The translations under genes and the position numbers were made by a program. Below are positions 34,371 through 47,818 of a DNA stretch of 64,000 nt, one piece after another (positions within the stretch are counted from its first letter, which is position 1; every line of letters begins with the position of its first letter). The notes below the pieces were generated by a model. The model had not been told where the DNA came from. It was given only the letters and a program-made list of their open reading frames with translations, and did not search any database. This stretch comes from Lysobacter stagni (lineage in GTDB: Bacteria; Pseudomonadota; Gammaproteobacteria; Xanthomonadales; Xanthomonadaceae): positions 2,612,001 to 2,676,000 of the forward strand of contig NZ_JASGBI010000001.1 in NCBI RefSeq assembly GCF_030053425.1, given 5' to 3'.

Positions 34371-35225
34371 TCAGTTGGATTGCATCAGGACGATGCCGGA
34401 CATGCGGCGCATCTGTTCGCGCTGGTGCGCGCTCTGGAGCCGGTTCAGCAGCTTCCACAGCCAGAGGTTGGGAATGGTGCGCTGCAGGCGGAGCGATTCA
34501 TCCCAGGTGGAGCGGAACTCGCGCTCCTGCCAGACGTAGGGCGCGAAGAACGCCGTGCCTTCCGCCGGACCGAAGCGGAACGGCGCGTTGCCGGCCTTCA
34601 GTTGCGGCTGCCAGCGGCGCTCCAGCATCTTCAGCAGGCGCGGCGAGGCGAGGTCGGTCAGCCACCACCGGGCGCGGGCGATGTCGTGCAGGTCCGCCGC
34701 CAGGTCGGACACCTGTCCTGCTTCGAGATACACCAGCAGCCCCTCGGTGATCGCCAGGACCGGGCCGTTCGCTGCGGCCCGGGCGAACACATCGCGGCGA
34801 GCCTGTGCATCACGCAGGTCGGCGCCGATGAACTCGACCGCGCAGCGCGGCGTTTCGCCGGCCATCTGATCGCGGAAGTCGTCGACCGACCCGGGCAGAT
34901 CGACGTGCATCCAGCGCAGGGTGGGCGGCAATGGCAAGCGGTAGGCGCGCGCATCCAGGCCTGCAGCGAGGTTGAGGACCGTCGCCGCGCCTTCGCGCAC
35001 GCACCGCATGAGGATTTCGTCCATCACCGCGGTGCGCACGACCATCGGCCAGCTCATCGCCGCGCCGCGTGGCATCGCGCGGACGATGGCTTCGCCGCGT
35101 GCGCCGCCCAAGCGGCGGGCATAGGGATCATGGAAGAGGGCATCCGGGCGTTCGCTTTCCATCGCGCGATAGATCGCGACCCAGGCGGCGGTGTCGGAGA
35201 CGTTGCGGATCGGAGTGCCGTTCAC
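34371..35225 (-). CDS. SAM-dependent methyltransferase, PPM/TIGR00027-like
   Basis: Class I methyltransferase of 284 aa. VLNLAAGLDARAYRL is the SAM-binding motif of the leucine-carboxyl-methyltransferase-like (PPM) family, and HVDLPGSVDDFRDQ and VLAITEGLLVYLEAGQV are further hallmarks. Members methylate carboxyl groups of small molecules or polyketides; the substrate is unknown. GTG start with GGGGG 6 nt upstream. Upstream lies the lpdA terminator. Confidence 0.85.
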   Translation of the reverse strand: MNGTPIRNVSDTAAWVAIYRAMESERPDALFHDPYARRLGGARGEAIVRAMPRGAAMSWPMVVRTAVMDEILMRCVREGAATVLNLAAGLDARAYRLPLPPTLRWMHVDLPGSVDDFRDQMAGETPRCAVEFIGADLRDAQARRDVFARAAANGPVLAITEGLLVYLEAGQVSDLAADLHDIARARWWLTDLASPRLLKMLERRWQPQLKAGNAPFRFGPAEGTAFFAPYVWQEREFRSTWDESLRLQRTIPNLWLWKLLNRLQSAHQREQMRRMSGIVLMQSN

Positions 35226-35236
35226 GGTAGCCCCCT

Positions 35237-35277
35237 AAAGCAAAAGGCCGCCAACACCGGGGAGGTGATGGCGGCCT
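35237..35277 (-). terminator. Terminator of the sucAB-lpdA operon
   Basis: 8-bp stem AGGCCGCC / GGCGGCCT with a 17-nt loop, then TTTTGCTTT on the minus strand. It lies 25 nt after the lpdA stop codon. Confidence 0.75.
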
Positions 35278-35301
35278 GTGTCGGCGCGCGGCCGTTCGCG
35301 A

Positions 35302-36744
35302 TCAGTTCGCCTTGTGGATCGAGCGCTTCGCCACGGCCATGGCCGCGTCGTGGACTGCTTCAGACAGCGTCGGGTGCGCGTGGCAGATGCGGGCCAGGTC
35401 GTCGGCGGAGCCCTTGAACTCCATCGCCAGCACGCCCTCGTGGACGAGTTCGGACACGCCCACGCCCACCAGGTGCATGCCGAGGATGAGGTCGGTTTCC
35501 GCGTGCGCGATGACCTTCACGAAGCCGGCCGGCTCGCCCATGGCGACGGCGCGCGCGATGGCCGCGAACGGGAAGGTGCCGACCTTGTACGGCGTGCCTT
35601 CGGCCTTGAGCTGCTGCTCGGTCTTGCCGACCCAGGCGATCTCCGGCTCGGTGTAGATGACCCACGGGATCGTGTCGAGGTTGACGTGACCCGGCAGGCC
35701 GGCGATCAGTTCGGCCACGGCGATGCCTTCCTCGAAGCCCTTGTGCGCGAGCATCGGGCCGCGCACGCAGTCGCCGACCGCCCACACGCCATTCACGCCG
35801 GTGTGGCAGTGCGCGTCCACTTCGATCATGCCGCGCGCGTCCAGCTTCACGCCGGTGCCATCGGCCAGCAGGCCCTTCGTCGCAGCGCGGCGGCCGACCG
35901 AGACCAGCAGCTTGTCGACGGTCAGCGTCTTCTCGCCTTCGCTGTCGGTGTAGGTGACGACGACTTCCTTCGTCTTGCCCTTCCCCTTGATCTCGGTGTT
36001 GCTCACCTTCGCGCCGAGCTTGATCTCCAGGCCCTGCTTCTTGAATTCCTTCGCGGCGGTCTTGGCCACTTCGGCGTCGGCGGCGGCGAGGAAGTCCGGC
36101 AGCGCTTCGAGGATGGTGACATCGCTACCCAGGCGCTTCCACACGCTGCCCAGTTCCAGGCCGATCACGCCGGCGCCGATCACGCCCAGGCGCTTCGGCG
36201 TCTCGGTGAAGTCGAGCGCGCCGACGTTGTCGACGATGTTCTCGCCGTCGAACTTGGCGAACGGCAGTTCGATCGAATCCGAGCCGGCGGCCAGGATCAC
36301 GTTGGTGCCCTTGAGTTCGACGGTGCTGCCGTCGTGCTGCTTCACCGTGACGACATTGCCCGGCTGCAGCTGGCCGAAACCGTAGAACGGCGTGATCTTG
36401 TTCGCCTTGAACAGCATCGCGATGCCGCCGGTGAACTGCTTCACGATCTTGTCCTTGCGGCCGATCATCGTGGCGACGTCGATCTTCGCGTCCTTCGTCG
36501 TGATGCCGTGCTCGCCGAACAGGTGCTGCAGGTTGTGGAACTGGCGCGAGCTGTCCAGCAGCGCCTTCGACGGAACGCAGCCCACGCGCAGGCAGGTGCC
36601 GCCGAGCGCCGGCTTGCCGTCCTTGCCGAGCGCCGCGTCGATGCACGCGGTCTTCAGGCCGAGCTGGGCCGCGCGGATGGCGGCGTGGTAACCGGCCGGG
36701 CCGGCGCCGATGACGATGACGTCGAAGTTCTGCTGTTCGCTCAT
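35302..36744 (-). CDS. lpdA: Dihydrolipoyl dehydrogenase (E3)
   Basis: FAD/NAD disulfide oxidoreductase of 480 aa that reoxidises the dihydrolipoyl arm of the 2-oxoglutarate dehydrogenase complex. FAD motif VIVIGAGPAGYHAA at the N-terminus, redox pair C51/C56 in GGTCLRVGCVPSK, NAD motif GVIGAGVIGLELG, and the active-site base in HAHPTLSE. SD AAAGGA precedes the ATG. It is third in sucA-sucB-lpdA and separated from sucB by 166 bp that contain REP-like stem-loops. Confidence 0.97.
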   Translation of the reverse strand: MSEQQNFDVIVIGAGPAGYHAAIRAAQLGLKTACIDAALGKDGKPALGGTCLRVGCVPSKALLDSSRQFHNLQHLFGEHGITTKDAKIDVATMIGRKDKIVKQFTGGIAMLFKANKITPFYGFGQLQPGNVVTVKQHDGSTVELKGTNVILAAGSDSIELPFAKFDGENIVDNVGALDFTETPKRLGVIGAGVIGLELGSVWKRLGSDVTILEALPDFLAAADAEVAKTAAKEFKKQGLEIKLGAKVSNTEIKGKGKTKEVVVTYTDSEGEKTLTVDKLLVSVGRRAATKGLLADGTGVKLDARGMIEVDAHCHTGVNGVWAVGDCVRGPMLAHKGFEEGIAVAELIAGLPGHVNLDTIPWVIYTEPEIAWVGKTEQQLKAEGTPYKVGTFPFAAIARAVAMGEPAGFVKVIAHAETDLILGMHLVGVGVSELVHEGVLAMEFKGSADDLARICHAHPTLSEAVHDAAMAVAKRSIHKAN

Positions 36745-36765
36745 TTCTTGATCCTTTGCCTTTCA

Positions 36766-36900
36766 CTTCTCCCGCGGGAGAAGGCGGCGCGTAGCGGATG
36801 AGGTTTGCGGCGGAGCGGGGCGGCCGATCGTTGCACTCGGCGGGTCGGCGTCGTTACTTCGCCGACCCTCACCCCAACCCCTCTCCCGGTGGGAGAGGGG
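36766..36900. repeat. REP-like palindromes in the sucB-lpdA gap
   Basis: Three stem-loops: the perfect palindrome CTTCTCCCGCGGGAGAAG (36766-36783), GGGTCGGCG / CGCCGACCC (36842-36868) and CCCCTCTCCC-GGT-GGGAGAGGGG (36878-36900), with the phrase CCTCACCCCAACCCC between. The CTTCTCCC and CCCTCTCCC stems recur after fumC. They may stabilise the upstream sucAB transcript or lower lpdA readthrough. Confidence 0.75.
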
Positions 36901-36910
36901 CTCAAGGGCA

Positions 36911-38125
36911 TTACATGCCCAGCAGCATGCGGTGCGGGTTCTCGAGCTGGTTCTTGATGTCGACCAGGAACAGCACCGCTTCCTTGCCGTCGATGATGCG
37001 GTGGTCGTAGGACAGCGCGATGTACATCATCGGCGCGGCGATGACCTGGCCGTTCTCGACGATCGCGCGCTCCTTGATGGCATGCATGCCCAGGATGGCG
37101 CTCTGCGGCGGGTTGACGATCGGCGTGGACATCAGCGAACCGAAGGTGCCGCCGTTGGTGATGGTGAAGGTGCCGCCCTGCAGGTCGTCCAGGCCCAGCT
37201 TGCCGTCGCGCGCCTTCTTGGCGTAGTCGGCGATGCCCTTCTCGATGTCGGCGAAGCCCATGCGTTCGACGTTGCGCAGCACCGGCGTGACCAGGCCCTT
37301 CTCGGTCGACACGGCGATCGAGATGTCGGCGTAGCCGTGGTAGATGATGTCGCTGCCATCGACCGAGGCGTTGACCACCGGGTACTTCTGCAGCGCGTTG
37401 GCGGCGGCCTTGGCGAAGAAGCTCATGAAGCCCAGCTTGATGCCGTTGGTCTTCTCGAACTGCTCGCCCAGCTCCTTGCGCATGGCCATGACCTTGCCCA
37501 GGTTGACCTCGTTGAACGAGGTGAGCATGGCGATGGAGTTCTTCGACTGCATCAGGCGCTCGGCGATGCGCGCGCGGATGCGGGTCATCGGCACGCGCTC
37601 TTCCGGACGCGCGCCACCGGCGACGCCGCCGGTCTTGCCCGAGGCGTAGTTGACCAGGTCTTCCTTGGTCACCGCGCCGCGACGGCCGGTGCCTTCGACC
37701 TGCGACGGATCGATGCCCTGGGTGACGGCGGTGAAGCGCGCACCTGGCGGCAGCTGTTCGACACTGCCGGCGGCCTTCGGCGCTTCGGCGGCGGCCTTGG
37801 GCTGCACCGGTGCGGCGACGTCCTTGGCGGCGGCGTCGTTCTTGGCGTCGATCTTCGCGGCGGTCGGCGCCGCTGCGGCGGCGGCAGCGCCTTCCTCGAC
37901 GACGGCGATCAGCTGCTGGCTGGTGACGGTGTCGCCTTCCTTGAACTTGATTTCCTTGATCACGCCGTCGACGGGCGAGGGCACCTCGAGCACGACCTTG
38001 TCGGTCTCCAGGTCGACGATGTTCTCGTCGCGCTTGACGGCGTCGCCGACCTTCTTGTGCCAGGTCGCGATGGTGGCGTCGGAGACGGACTCGGGCAGAA
38101 CGGGGACTTTGATCTCGGTGCTCAT
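36911..38125 (-). CDS. sucB: Dihydrolipoyl succinyltransferase (E2 of 2-oxoglutarate dehydrogenase)
   Basis: E2 core of 404 aa transferring succinyl groups to CoA. One lipoyl domain (1-77) with lipoylated K43 in [10 protein letters not shown], an Ala/Pro/Lys-rich linker, a peripheral subunit-binding domain (about 105-145; [22 protein letters not shown]) and the catalytic domain with the active-site His in SYDHRIIDG. One lipoyl domain is standard for SucB. The ATG at 38125 starts the lipoyl domain directly. It follows sucA by 82 bp. Confidence 0.97.
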   Translation of the reverse strand: MSTEIKVPVLPESVSDATIATWHKKVGDAVKRDENIVDLETDKVVLEVPSPVDGVIKEIKFKEGDTVTSQQLIAVVEEGAAAAAAAPTAAKIDAKNDAAAKDVAAPVQPKAAAEAPKAAGSVEQLPPGARFTAVTQGIDPSQVEGTGRRGAVTKEDLVNYASGKTGGVAGGARPEERVPMTRIRARIAERLMQSKNSIAMLTSFNEVNLGKVMAMRKELGEQFEKTNGIKLGFMSFFAKAAANALQKYPVVNASVDGSDIIYHGYADISIAVSTEKGLVTPVLRNVERMGFADIEKGIADYAKKARDGKLGLDDLQGGTFTITNGGTFGSLMSTPIVNPPQSAILGMHAIKERAIVENGQVIAAPMMYIALSYDHRIIDGKEAVLFLVDIKNQLENPHRMLLGM

Positions 38126-38207
38126 GGGGCGGGCATCCTGGATGACGTGATTCGTATCGTGTGTGAGGTTCCACGGCCGGCGGTTAGCCGGCCGTGAGGT
38201 ACGCAAC

Positions 38208-41039
<2,832 letters not shown>

Positions 41040-41125
41040 GATGGCGATCGGGAAAACTCGGTGGGAGAAGGCGGATGAAGCCTGGATTGCGCGCGCGTGC
41101 GGCTATTCAGGCGGCAAGATTCGGA

Positions 41126-41131
41126 ATTATA
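41126..41131 (-). promoter_or_regulatory. TATAAT -10 box of sucA
   Basis: A perfect -10 hexamer on the minus strand, about 87 nt upstream of the sucA start codon, in the 256-bp gap after the GNAT gene. The -35 region is weak (GCCTTT 16 bp upstream), which suggests help from an activator. Confidence 0.6.
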
Positions 41132-41295
41132 GCCCTTGAGCGGCGGCAAAGGCCTAACACTTATGTCGAAACGCCGATGCCGGCCGATCCCGAAAACGAT
41201 TCCGGTTCGGCATCGCGAAATCGCGCCGCGCACACGGGCAGAAATAGCGTTGGGACGCACGGGCGCGCTTCAAGAGCGGGTTTGGACTGCGGCCT

Positions 41296-42213
41296 TCACA
41301 GCCCCAGCGCGCGGTATTCGGTGCAGGGGCGGGCGCGCTCCCAGACGGGCTCGAAATGCATGCGCAGTTGGCGTGCACGCGATTCGCCGTCCAGGCGCGT
41401 CTCGCCGTCGAAACGGTGGCCCAACGGGCGGAAATACCAGCCGCCCCGGTCGTTGACCGCGTAGGCGGAGGGGTAGTCGGCGTCCACCGGCTCCTCGATC
41501 GCACGCAGCGTGAAGGCCGTGGTCAGGCGCTGGGCCAGTCCGAGCAGGGGCGCGACGGCCCGCTGTGGCGCGGCCGGGTCCTGCAGCAGGATCCGGACCT
41601 CGCCGCCGCCCACCGCGAACCGGCGCAGCGCCTTCAGCGCTTCGGGCTGGTCGAGCAGGCCCGGGTCCAGGTCGCGGCTGTAGAGCAGGACCTGCCGGCG
41701 GGCGCCGTCGATCACCCCCAACAGGGCCGCCAGGCCGGCCTCGCGGCTGGGCACGGGGTTGATCGCGTCCAGGGCCAGCCGCATCGACTGATGGTCCAGG
41801 CCCGCCTCGACGAAGCGCTCGCCATACGGCAGGAAGCCCTGCCGGGCATAGAACGCCATCGCCGGGACCTGGGCGTGCAGGGTGACTTCGGGCCAGCCCA
41901 GGGCGCGTGCCTGTGCCAGCAGCGCCTTGAGCAGCCCCTCGCCGACACCACGGTTGCGCCACTCGCCCAGCACCGCCATCCGGCCGATGCGCCGGTCCGG
42001 GGTCAGCCGGCCGGTGCCGATGGGGCGGCCCTGGTCGTCGCGGGCGATGACGTGATGGCACAGCGGGTCGAGCGCGTCGCGCTCCAGTTCCACCGGCACG
42101 CCCTGTTCCTGCACGAAGACCACGTCGCGTACGGCGCGCAGGTCGGACAGCCCATCGGCGAAAGCGATGGCTTCGACCTGGAACGGAAGCGGCGTGTCGG
42201 GTGCGGCGCTCAT
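41296..42213 (-). CDS. GNAT acetyltransferase with C-terminal extra domain
   Basis: 305-aa two-domain protein. Residues 1-150 form a GNAT domain: RDVVFVQEQGVPVELERDALD, then RIGRMAVLGEWRNRGVGEGLL (acetyl-CoA P-loop R/QxxGxG/A) and GFLPYGERFVEAGLDHQSM, a pattern found in ElaA/YjcF-like acetyltransferases. Residues about 160-305 resemble a PLD-like fold domain (LLYSRDLDPGLLDQPEAL, GGEVRILLQDP) that often follows such GNATs in Xanthomonadaceae. The start ATGA overlaps the stop of the ribosomal oxygenase gene, so the two are coupled. Confidence 0.85.
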   Translation of the reverse strand: MSAAPDTPLPFQVEAIAFADGLSDLRAVRDVVFVQEQGVPVELERDALDPLCHHVIARDDQGRPIGTGRLTPDRRIGRMAVLGEWRNRGVGEGLLKALLAQARALGWPEVTLHAQVPAMAFYARQGFLPYGERFVEAGLDHQSMRLALDAINPVPSREAGLAALLGVIDGARRQVLLYSRDLDPGLLDQPEALKALRRFAVGGGEVRILLQDPAAPQRAVAPLLGLAQRLTTAFTLRAIEEPVDADYPSAYAVNDRGGWYFRPLGHRFDGETRLDGESRARQLRMHFEPVWERARPCTEYRALGL

Positions 42214-43475
42214 TCTTCCTCGTCTCCCAGGTCCAGCCGGTAGTGGCCGGCCTGCATCAGGCCGTAGACGCAGTCGCGACCGGCTTCCGAAAGGCGGGCG
42301 TAGGTCGTGCCGTCCAGGATGGGGCGATTGGCGATGAGCGAAGCGTCGTCGGCCGGCAGCGGATATTCCTGGCCGCTCACGTACAGGCGCGAGGGCTGGC
42401 CCTTGGCGTGGGCGCGACGCCAGGCCATGCGCGACCAGGGGTGGCGCTGCAGGACGGCGCCGTGTTCCAGGTCCCATTCGATCTCGATGCGCGAACGCGT
42501 TTCCTCGCCCGGATGCACTTCGCCCGCGGCGCGGTACACGGTCATGAAGCGGCCGAACCAGTCGCCCAGACGGTCCGGGTCGTTCATGCGCAGCAGGTTG
42601 AGCGCCTCGACGGCGCGGTTCATCGCGGCCACGTCGATCTCGGCGCTGTCTTGCGCCGGAGCCAGGTCCGGGTCGGCGTAGCGCAGGGCTTCGTCCGCGT
42701 CGGCGGCCAGGGTGTCGACGAAATCGCCCAGCAGTTCCGCTGCCGCCGGTGCACGCGTGCCGACGGAGAAGGTCAGGCAGGCATCTTCGGCGACGCCGTT
42801 GTGGGGCACGCTCGGCGGCAGGTACAGCATGTCGCCCGGGCCCAGCACCCAGTCGTGGGTCGGGGTGAACTCCCGCAGCAGCTTGAGTTCGACATCGGGG
42901 CGGAAGTCCTGCGAGGGATTCGGGCTGGCGTCGATCTGCCAGCGGCGATGGCCCTGCGCCTGCAGCAGGAACACGTCGTAGTGGTCCGTGTGCGGGCCGA
43001 CCGAGCCGCCCGGCGCGGCGAAGGAAATCATGATGTCGTCGATGCGCCAGCGCGGCAGGAAGGTGAAGTGTTCCAGCAACGCGCCGACGTCCGCGTCCCA
43101 CTTGTCCATGTCCTGGACGAGCAGGGTCCAGTCCTGGTGCGGCATGCCGGGAAATTCGTCTTCCTCGAACGGGCCATGGCGCAGCGTCCAGCGGTCGTTG
43201 GCGCGGTCGTGCATGACGATGCGCGACAGCGCGCCTTCCTCGCAGGCCAGCCCGGCCAGGTCTTCCGGCTCCAGGGGCGATTCGAAATCCGGGAAGGCAT
43301 TGCGGATCAGCAGCGGGCGCTTGTGCCAGTAGTCGCGCAGGAACGCCTCGGGCGTCATGCCCAGCGGCGGCAGGTGGCGCGCGTCGATCTCGATCGGCAG
43401 CGACGCGGGCTTCGCGGCGGCCTTCTTCGGGGCGACGGCCTTGGAGGTCTTCTTCGTGGTCTTCTTCATGCTCAT
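42210..43475 (-). CDS. roxA: JmjC-type ribosomal oxygenase (YcfD/RoxA family)
   Basis: Fe(II)/2-oxoglutarate-dependent protein hydroxylase of 421 aa; E. coli YcfD hydroxylates Arg81 of ribosomal protein L16. The cupin core has DIMISFAAPGGSVGPHTDHYDVFLLQ (HxD iron ligands) and the distal His in LPPSVPHNGVA; the C-terminal half holds the dimerisation and winged-helix domains. Unlike E. coli YcfD (about 373 aa) it has a Lys/Ala-rich N-terminal tail (MSMKKTTKKTSKAVAPKKAA). Start at 43475 overlaps the VOC gene stop (ATGA). Confidence 0.92.
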   Translation of the reverse strand: MSMKKTTKKTSKAVAPKKAAAKPASLPIEIDARHLPPLGMTPEAFLRDYWHKRPLLIRNAFPDFESPLEPEDLAGLACEEGALSRIVMHDRANDRWTLRHGPFEEDEFPGMPHQDWTLLVQDMDKWDADVGALLEHFTFLPRWRIDDIMISFAAPGGSVGPHTDHYDVFLLQAQGHRRWQIDASPNPSQDFRPDVELKLLREFTPTHDWVLGPGDMLYLPPSVPHNGVAEDACLTFSVGTRAPAAAELLGDFVDTLAADADEALRYADPDLAPAQDSAEIDVAAMNRAVEALNLLRMNDPDRLGDWFGRFMTVYRAAGEVHPGEETRSRIEIEWDLEHGAVLQRHPWSRMAWRRAHAKGQPSRLYVSGQEYPLPADDASLIANRPILDGTTYARLSEAGRDCVYGLMQAGHYRLDLGDEEE

Positions 43476-43870
43476 GTGGCGATCTCGTCGTAGCCGCGTC
43501 CGAGGAACTGCAGCAGGCACCAGCCGTGACCGAACGGATCGGCAACGGTGACGATCCGGCCCCAGCTGGCTTCGCGGATGGCGCCTTCCTGCCGCGCGCC
43601 GGCGGCGAGTGCCCGGGCCAGTGCGGCGTCCAGGTCCTCGACGACGACATCACAGTGGATCGGCGTCCAGTGTCGTGCGTAATCGCGCAGGGAATCGGCG
43701 GCACCGGCAGTGCCGGAGTCCTTGCGCAGGAGGTAGAGGGGAGCATCGGCGCCCAGCAGCTCGACGACGGCATCGCCGAAACGGCGTGCCGGCCGCAGGC
43801 CGAAGGCGTTCGTGTAGAACGCTTCGGCGCGGGCGAGATCGTCGACGTCGATGTTGACCAGCAGCTTCAT
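43472..43870 (-). CDS. VOC-family protein (glyoxalase/bleomycin-resistance fold)
   Basis: 132-aa vicinal-oxygen-chelate protein with the two beta-alpha-beta-beta-beta modules (MKLLVNIDVDDLARAEAFYTNAFGL and PIHCDVVVEDLDAALARALAAGA) and the typical end VADPFGHGWCLLQF. Metal ligands of glyoxalase I are not clearly conserved, so enzymatic or drug-binding role is open. First gene of the coupled VOC-roxA-GNAT operon; SD AGGTG. Start 43870 chosen by the start of the fold. Confidence 0.9.
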   Translation of the reverse strand: MKLLVNIDVDDLARAEAFYTNAFGLRPARRFGDAVVELLGADAPLYLLRKDSGTAGAADSLRDYARHWTPIHCDVVVEDLDAALARALAAGARQEGAIREASWGRIVTVADPFGHGWCLLQFLGRGYDEIAT

Positions 43871-43971
43871 GGGCACCTCTGTTCCGACGCGCATTGCGCG
43901 CCGGGCGACCATTCTGCCTGTCCGACCCGGAGGGTTTCCTGACAGCGATCAAGCCGCCCGCGGGCGGGCGG

Positions 43972-45402
<1,431 letters not shown>

Positions 45403-45489
45403 TCACGACCGCCCACCCGCCCGGCCGGGGCACGCGGGCGCCACGGTGCGGGCGTAAGCTCGGCGTCGTCTCCCCACAGGACAAGCACC

Positions 45490-46923
45490 ATGGCGAAGCA
45501 GGCCAGCCGCCGCGTCAGCGGCTTCCGTACCGAGCGCGACAGCATGGGCGAGTTGCAGGTCCCCGCTCAGGCGCTCTGGGGCGCGCAGACCCAGCGCGCC
45601 GTGCAGAACTTCCCGATTTCCGGACGGCCCATGCCGCGGGAATTCATCCGCGCGCTCGGCTTGATCAAGGCCGCCGCCGCCGAGGTCAACGGCGGGCTGG
45701 GTCTGCTCGGCAAAGGCACCTCGCAGGCGATCCGCGCCGCCGCGCTGGCCGTGGCCGGCGGTGAGCACGACGCGCAGTTTCCGATCGACGTCTTCCAGAC
45801 CGGGTCGGGCACCTCCAGCAACATGAACGCCAACGAGGTGATCGCCGCGCTGGCCAATGCGAGCGGCAAGGTCGCCAAGGCCATCCATCCCAACGATCAC
45901 GTGAACCTGGGGCAGAGCTCCAACGACGTGATCCCGACCGCGATCCGCGTCGGCGCGCTGATCGCCACTACCGAACAACTGCTCCCGGCCCTCAAGCACC
46001 TGCGCCGCGCCATCGAGAAGCAGGCCAGGGCGTTGGGCAAGGTCACCAAGACCGGCCGCACCCATCTGATGGACGCGATGCCACTGACGTTCGCGCAGGA
46101 ATTCGGCGCGTGGGCCGCGCAACTGGCCTCGGCCCAGGCGCGCATCGAGGACGCACTCAAGCGGGTGCGGCGCCTGCCCATCGGCGGCACTGCCATCGGT
46201 ACCGGCATCAACGCCGATCCGCGCTTCGGCAAGGGCATGGCCAGGGTCCTGTCGTCGCTGGCCGGGACGAAGTTCGAATCGGCCGCGGACAAGTTCGAGG
46301 GCATCGCCGCACAGGACGATGCTGTGGAGCTGTCGGGCCAGCTCAATGCACTGGCGGTGGCGCTGATGAAGATCGCCAACGACCTGCGCTGGATGAACTC
46401 CGGTCCGCTGGCGGGACTGGGCGAGATCGAATTGCCCGCGCTGCAACCGGGCAGTTCGATCATGCCGGGCAAGGTGAATCCGGTGATCCCGGAAGCGACC
46501 TGCATGGTGTGCGCGCAGGTGATGGGCCACCACACCGCGATCACCGTGGCGGGGCAAAGCGGCAACTTCCAGCTCAACGTAATGCTGCCGTTGATCGCCT
46601 ACGACCTGCTGGACTCGATCGGCCTGCTGTCCAACGTGATGCGCCTGCTCGCCGACCGGGCCATCGACGGACTGAAGGCGCGGCCGGAGCGCGTACGCGA
46701 GGCGCTGGACCGCAACCCGATCCTGGTCACGGCGCTCAATCCCCTCATCGGCTACGAGAAGGCCGCGGCGATCGCCAAGCAGGCCTACAAGGAAGGACGT
46801 CCGGTGCTGGACGTGGCGGTGGAAGTGAGCGGGCTGTCGGCGAAGGAACTGCGCCGACTGCTGGACCCGACGGCGCTGACGCGTGGTGGCATCCACGAAG
46901 GGGCAGGTGGCGGAGGTGGGTGA
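45490..46923 (+). CDS. fumC: Class II fumarate hydratase
   Basis: Oxygen-stable, iron-free fumarase of 477 aa interconverting fumarate and malate. The signature GSSIMPGKVNPVIPEA, TGSGTSSNMNANEV, GQSSNDVIPTA and TGRTHLMDAMPLTFAQE are present; these and the absence of aspartase features support FumC. SD CAGGA precedes the ATG. The long frame running in from 43894 is antisense to purB and is not translated. The extreme C-terminus ends in a Gly-rich tail. Confidence 0.95.
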   Translation: MAKQASRRVSGFRTERDSMGELQVPAQALWGAQTQRAVQNFPISGRPMPREFIRALGLIKAAAAEVNGGLGLLGKGTSQAIRAAALAVAGGEHDAQFPIDVFQTGSGTSSNMNANEVIAALANASGKVAKAIHPNDHVNLGQSSNDVIPTAIRVGALIATTEQLLPALKHLRRAIEKQARALGKVTKTGRTHLMDAMPLTFAQEFGAWAAQLASAQARIEDALKRVRRLPIGGTAIGTGINADPRFGKGMARVLSSLAGTKFESAADKFEGIAAQDDAVELSGQLNALAVALMKIANDLRWMNSGPLAGLGEIELPALQPGSSIMPGKVNPVIPEATCMVCAQVMGHHTAITVAGQSGNFQLNVMLPLIAYDLLDSIGLLSNVMRLLADRAIDGLKARPERVREALDRNPILVTALNPLIGYEKAAAIAKQAYKEGRPVLDVAVEVSGLSAKELRRLLDPTALTRGGIHEGAGGGGG

Positions 46924-46956
46924 AGCGATGGCGCAATAGAACGCGTCCCGCTGCTT

Positions 46957-47077
46957 CCTTCTCCCCTCGCGGGAGAAGGTGCCCGAAGGGCGAAAGAGGG
47001 GCGCGCGAAGCGCGATGCAGGCTCACCCCTCTCCCTGGCCGCTTCGCGGCCTGTCCCTCTCCCGCAAGGGGAGAGGG
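46957..47077. repeat. REP-like palindromes after fumC
   Basis: CCTTCTCCC-N5-GGGAGAAGG (46957-46979), GGCCGC-TTC-GCGGCC (47037-47051) and CCCTCTCCC-GCAAG-GGGAGAGGG (47055-47077), separated by CTCACCCCTCTCCC. The outer stems are the same as those in the sucB-lpdA gap, about 10 kb away. It fills the gap between two converging genes and may also end transcription. Confidence 0.75.
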
Positions 47078-47093
47078 ATGCGTGCACGTTCAC

Positions 47094-47780
47094 TTACTGC
47101 TTCGTCGCGTCCTTCGTAGCCTGGGCCGCTTCGGCTGCCTCCGACGCGGCGGACACCGTCGTTTCGTGGCTCTTGTGCTTCGCCTCGTCGCGGCAGTCGT
47201 CGATGTCCGATGCCTCGAGGTTGGCGTAGGGCTTGAACTCCGGCATCGCCGCGACCAGCCGGTTCTGCGATTCCATCATCGCCGGCAGGTGGTCGCAGAG
47301 TTTCAGGGCGGCCACGCGCACCTTGTCGGCCTGCGCCTCGACGCGCCGCTCGATGTCGTTGCTATCGCGGCCGGTGAAGATGCCGGTGATCGATTCGGCC
47401 ACCGCCTTGGTGGCCAGGTCCGCGCCCTGCAGGCCGATGTCCACGCCGGCGTTGGCCACTTCCACCACATGGCTGCGGTACTCGATCAGCAACTTGCGCT
47501 GCTCCGGCGTCACCGGCTGCGGCTTTCCATCGATGATCAGATCGCCTTGGGGGCTCAGTTCGACGCGCTTGCCGGACTTGCCGTTCTGGATGTTGATGTT
47601 GCCCTCGGCGATCTCCTTGCGCGCCTGGGCGACCGCGCCCGCCACGGTGCTGGAGATGGCGGACGACGATGCGGCCGGAGCGGTGCTGTTCGACGAGGAC
47701 GGATTCGCACCGCAGGCCGACAGCATGGAGCTGCCGGCCAGCGCGGCGACGAGTACGAGAGTTCGCTTGGAAGACGTCAT
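47094..47780 (-). CDS. DUF2884-like lipoprotein
   Basis: Envelope protein of 228 aa. The lipobox MLSAC predicts lipidation at Cys23, followed by a Ser/Ala-rich linker and a conserved core (about 75-190) with ELSPQGDLIIDGK, TPEQRKLLIEYR and VANAGVDIGLQGADLATKAV, the pattern of the YggN/DUF2884 group whose function is unknown. The C-terminus is Ala/Thr/Lys-rich. It is 38 nt downstream of the GIN-domain gene in the same operon. Confidence 0.85.
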   Translation of the reverse strand: MTSSKRTLVLVAALAGSSMLSACGANPSSSNSTAPAASSSAISSTVAGAVAQARKEIAEGNINIQNGKSGKRVELSPQGDLIIDGKPQPVTPEQRKLLIEYRSHVVEVANAGVDIGLQGADLATKAVAESITGIFTGRDSNDIERRVEAQADKVRVAALKLCDHLPAMMESQNRLVAAMPEFKPYANLEASDIDDCRDEAKHKSHETTVSAASEAAEAAQATKDATKQ

Positions 47781-47818
47781 TGCACGGATTCCTGCGGAGT
47801 GGATGGAAGAGAAGAGCC

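Noticed and set aside
41296..43773. Apparent 825-aa fusion of a cupin-frame remnant and the GNAT protein
   Set aside because: The N-terminal 520 residues are an out-of-frame reading of roxA; the GNAT gene begins at its own ATG (42213) overlapping the roxA stop.
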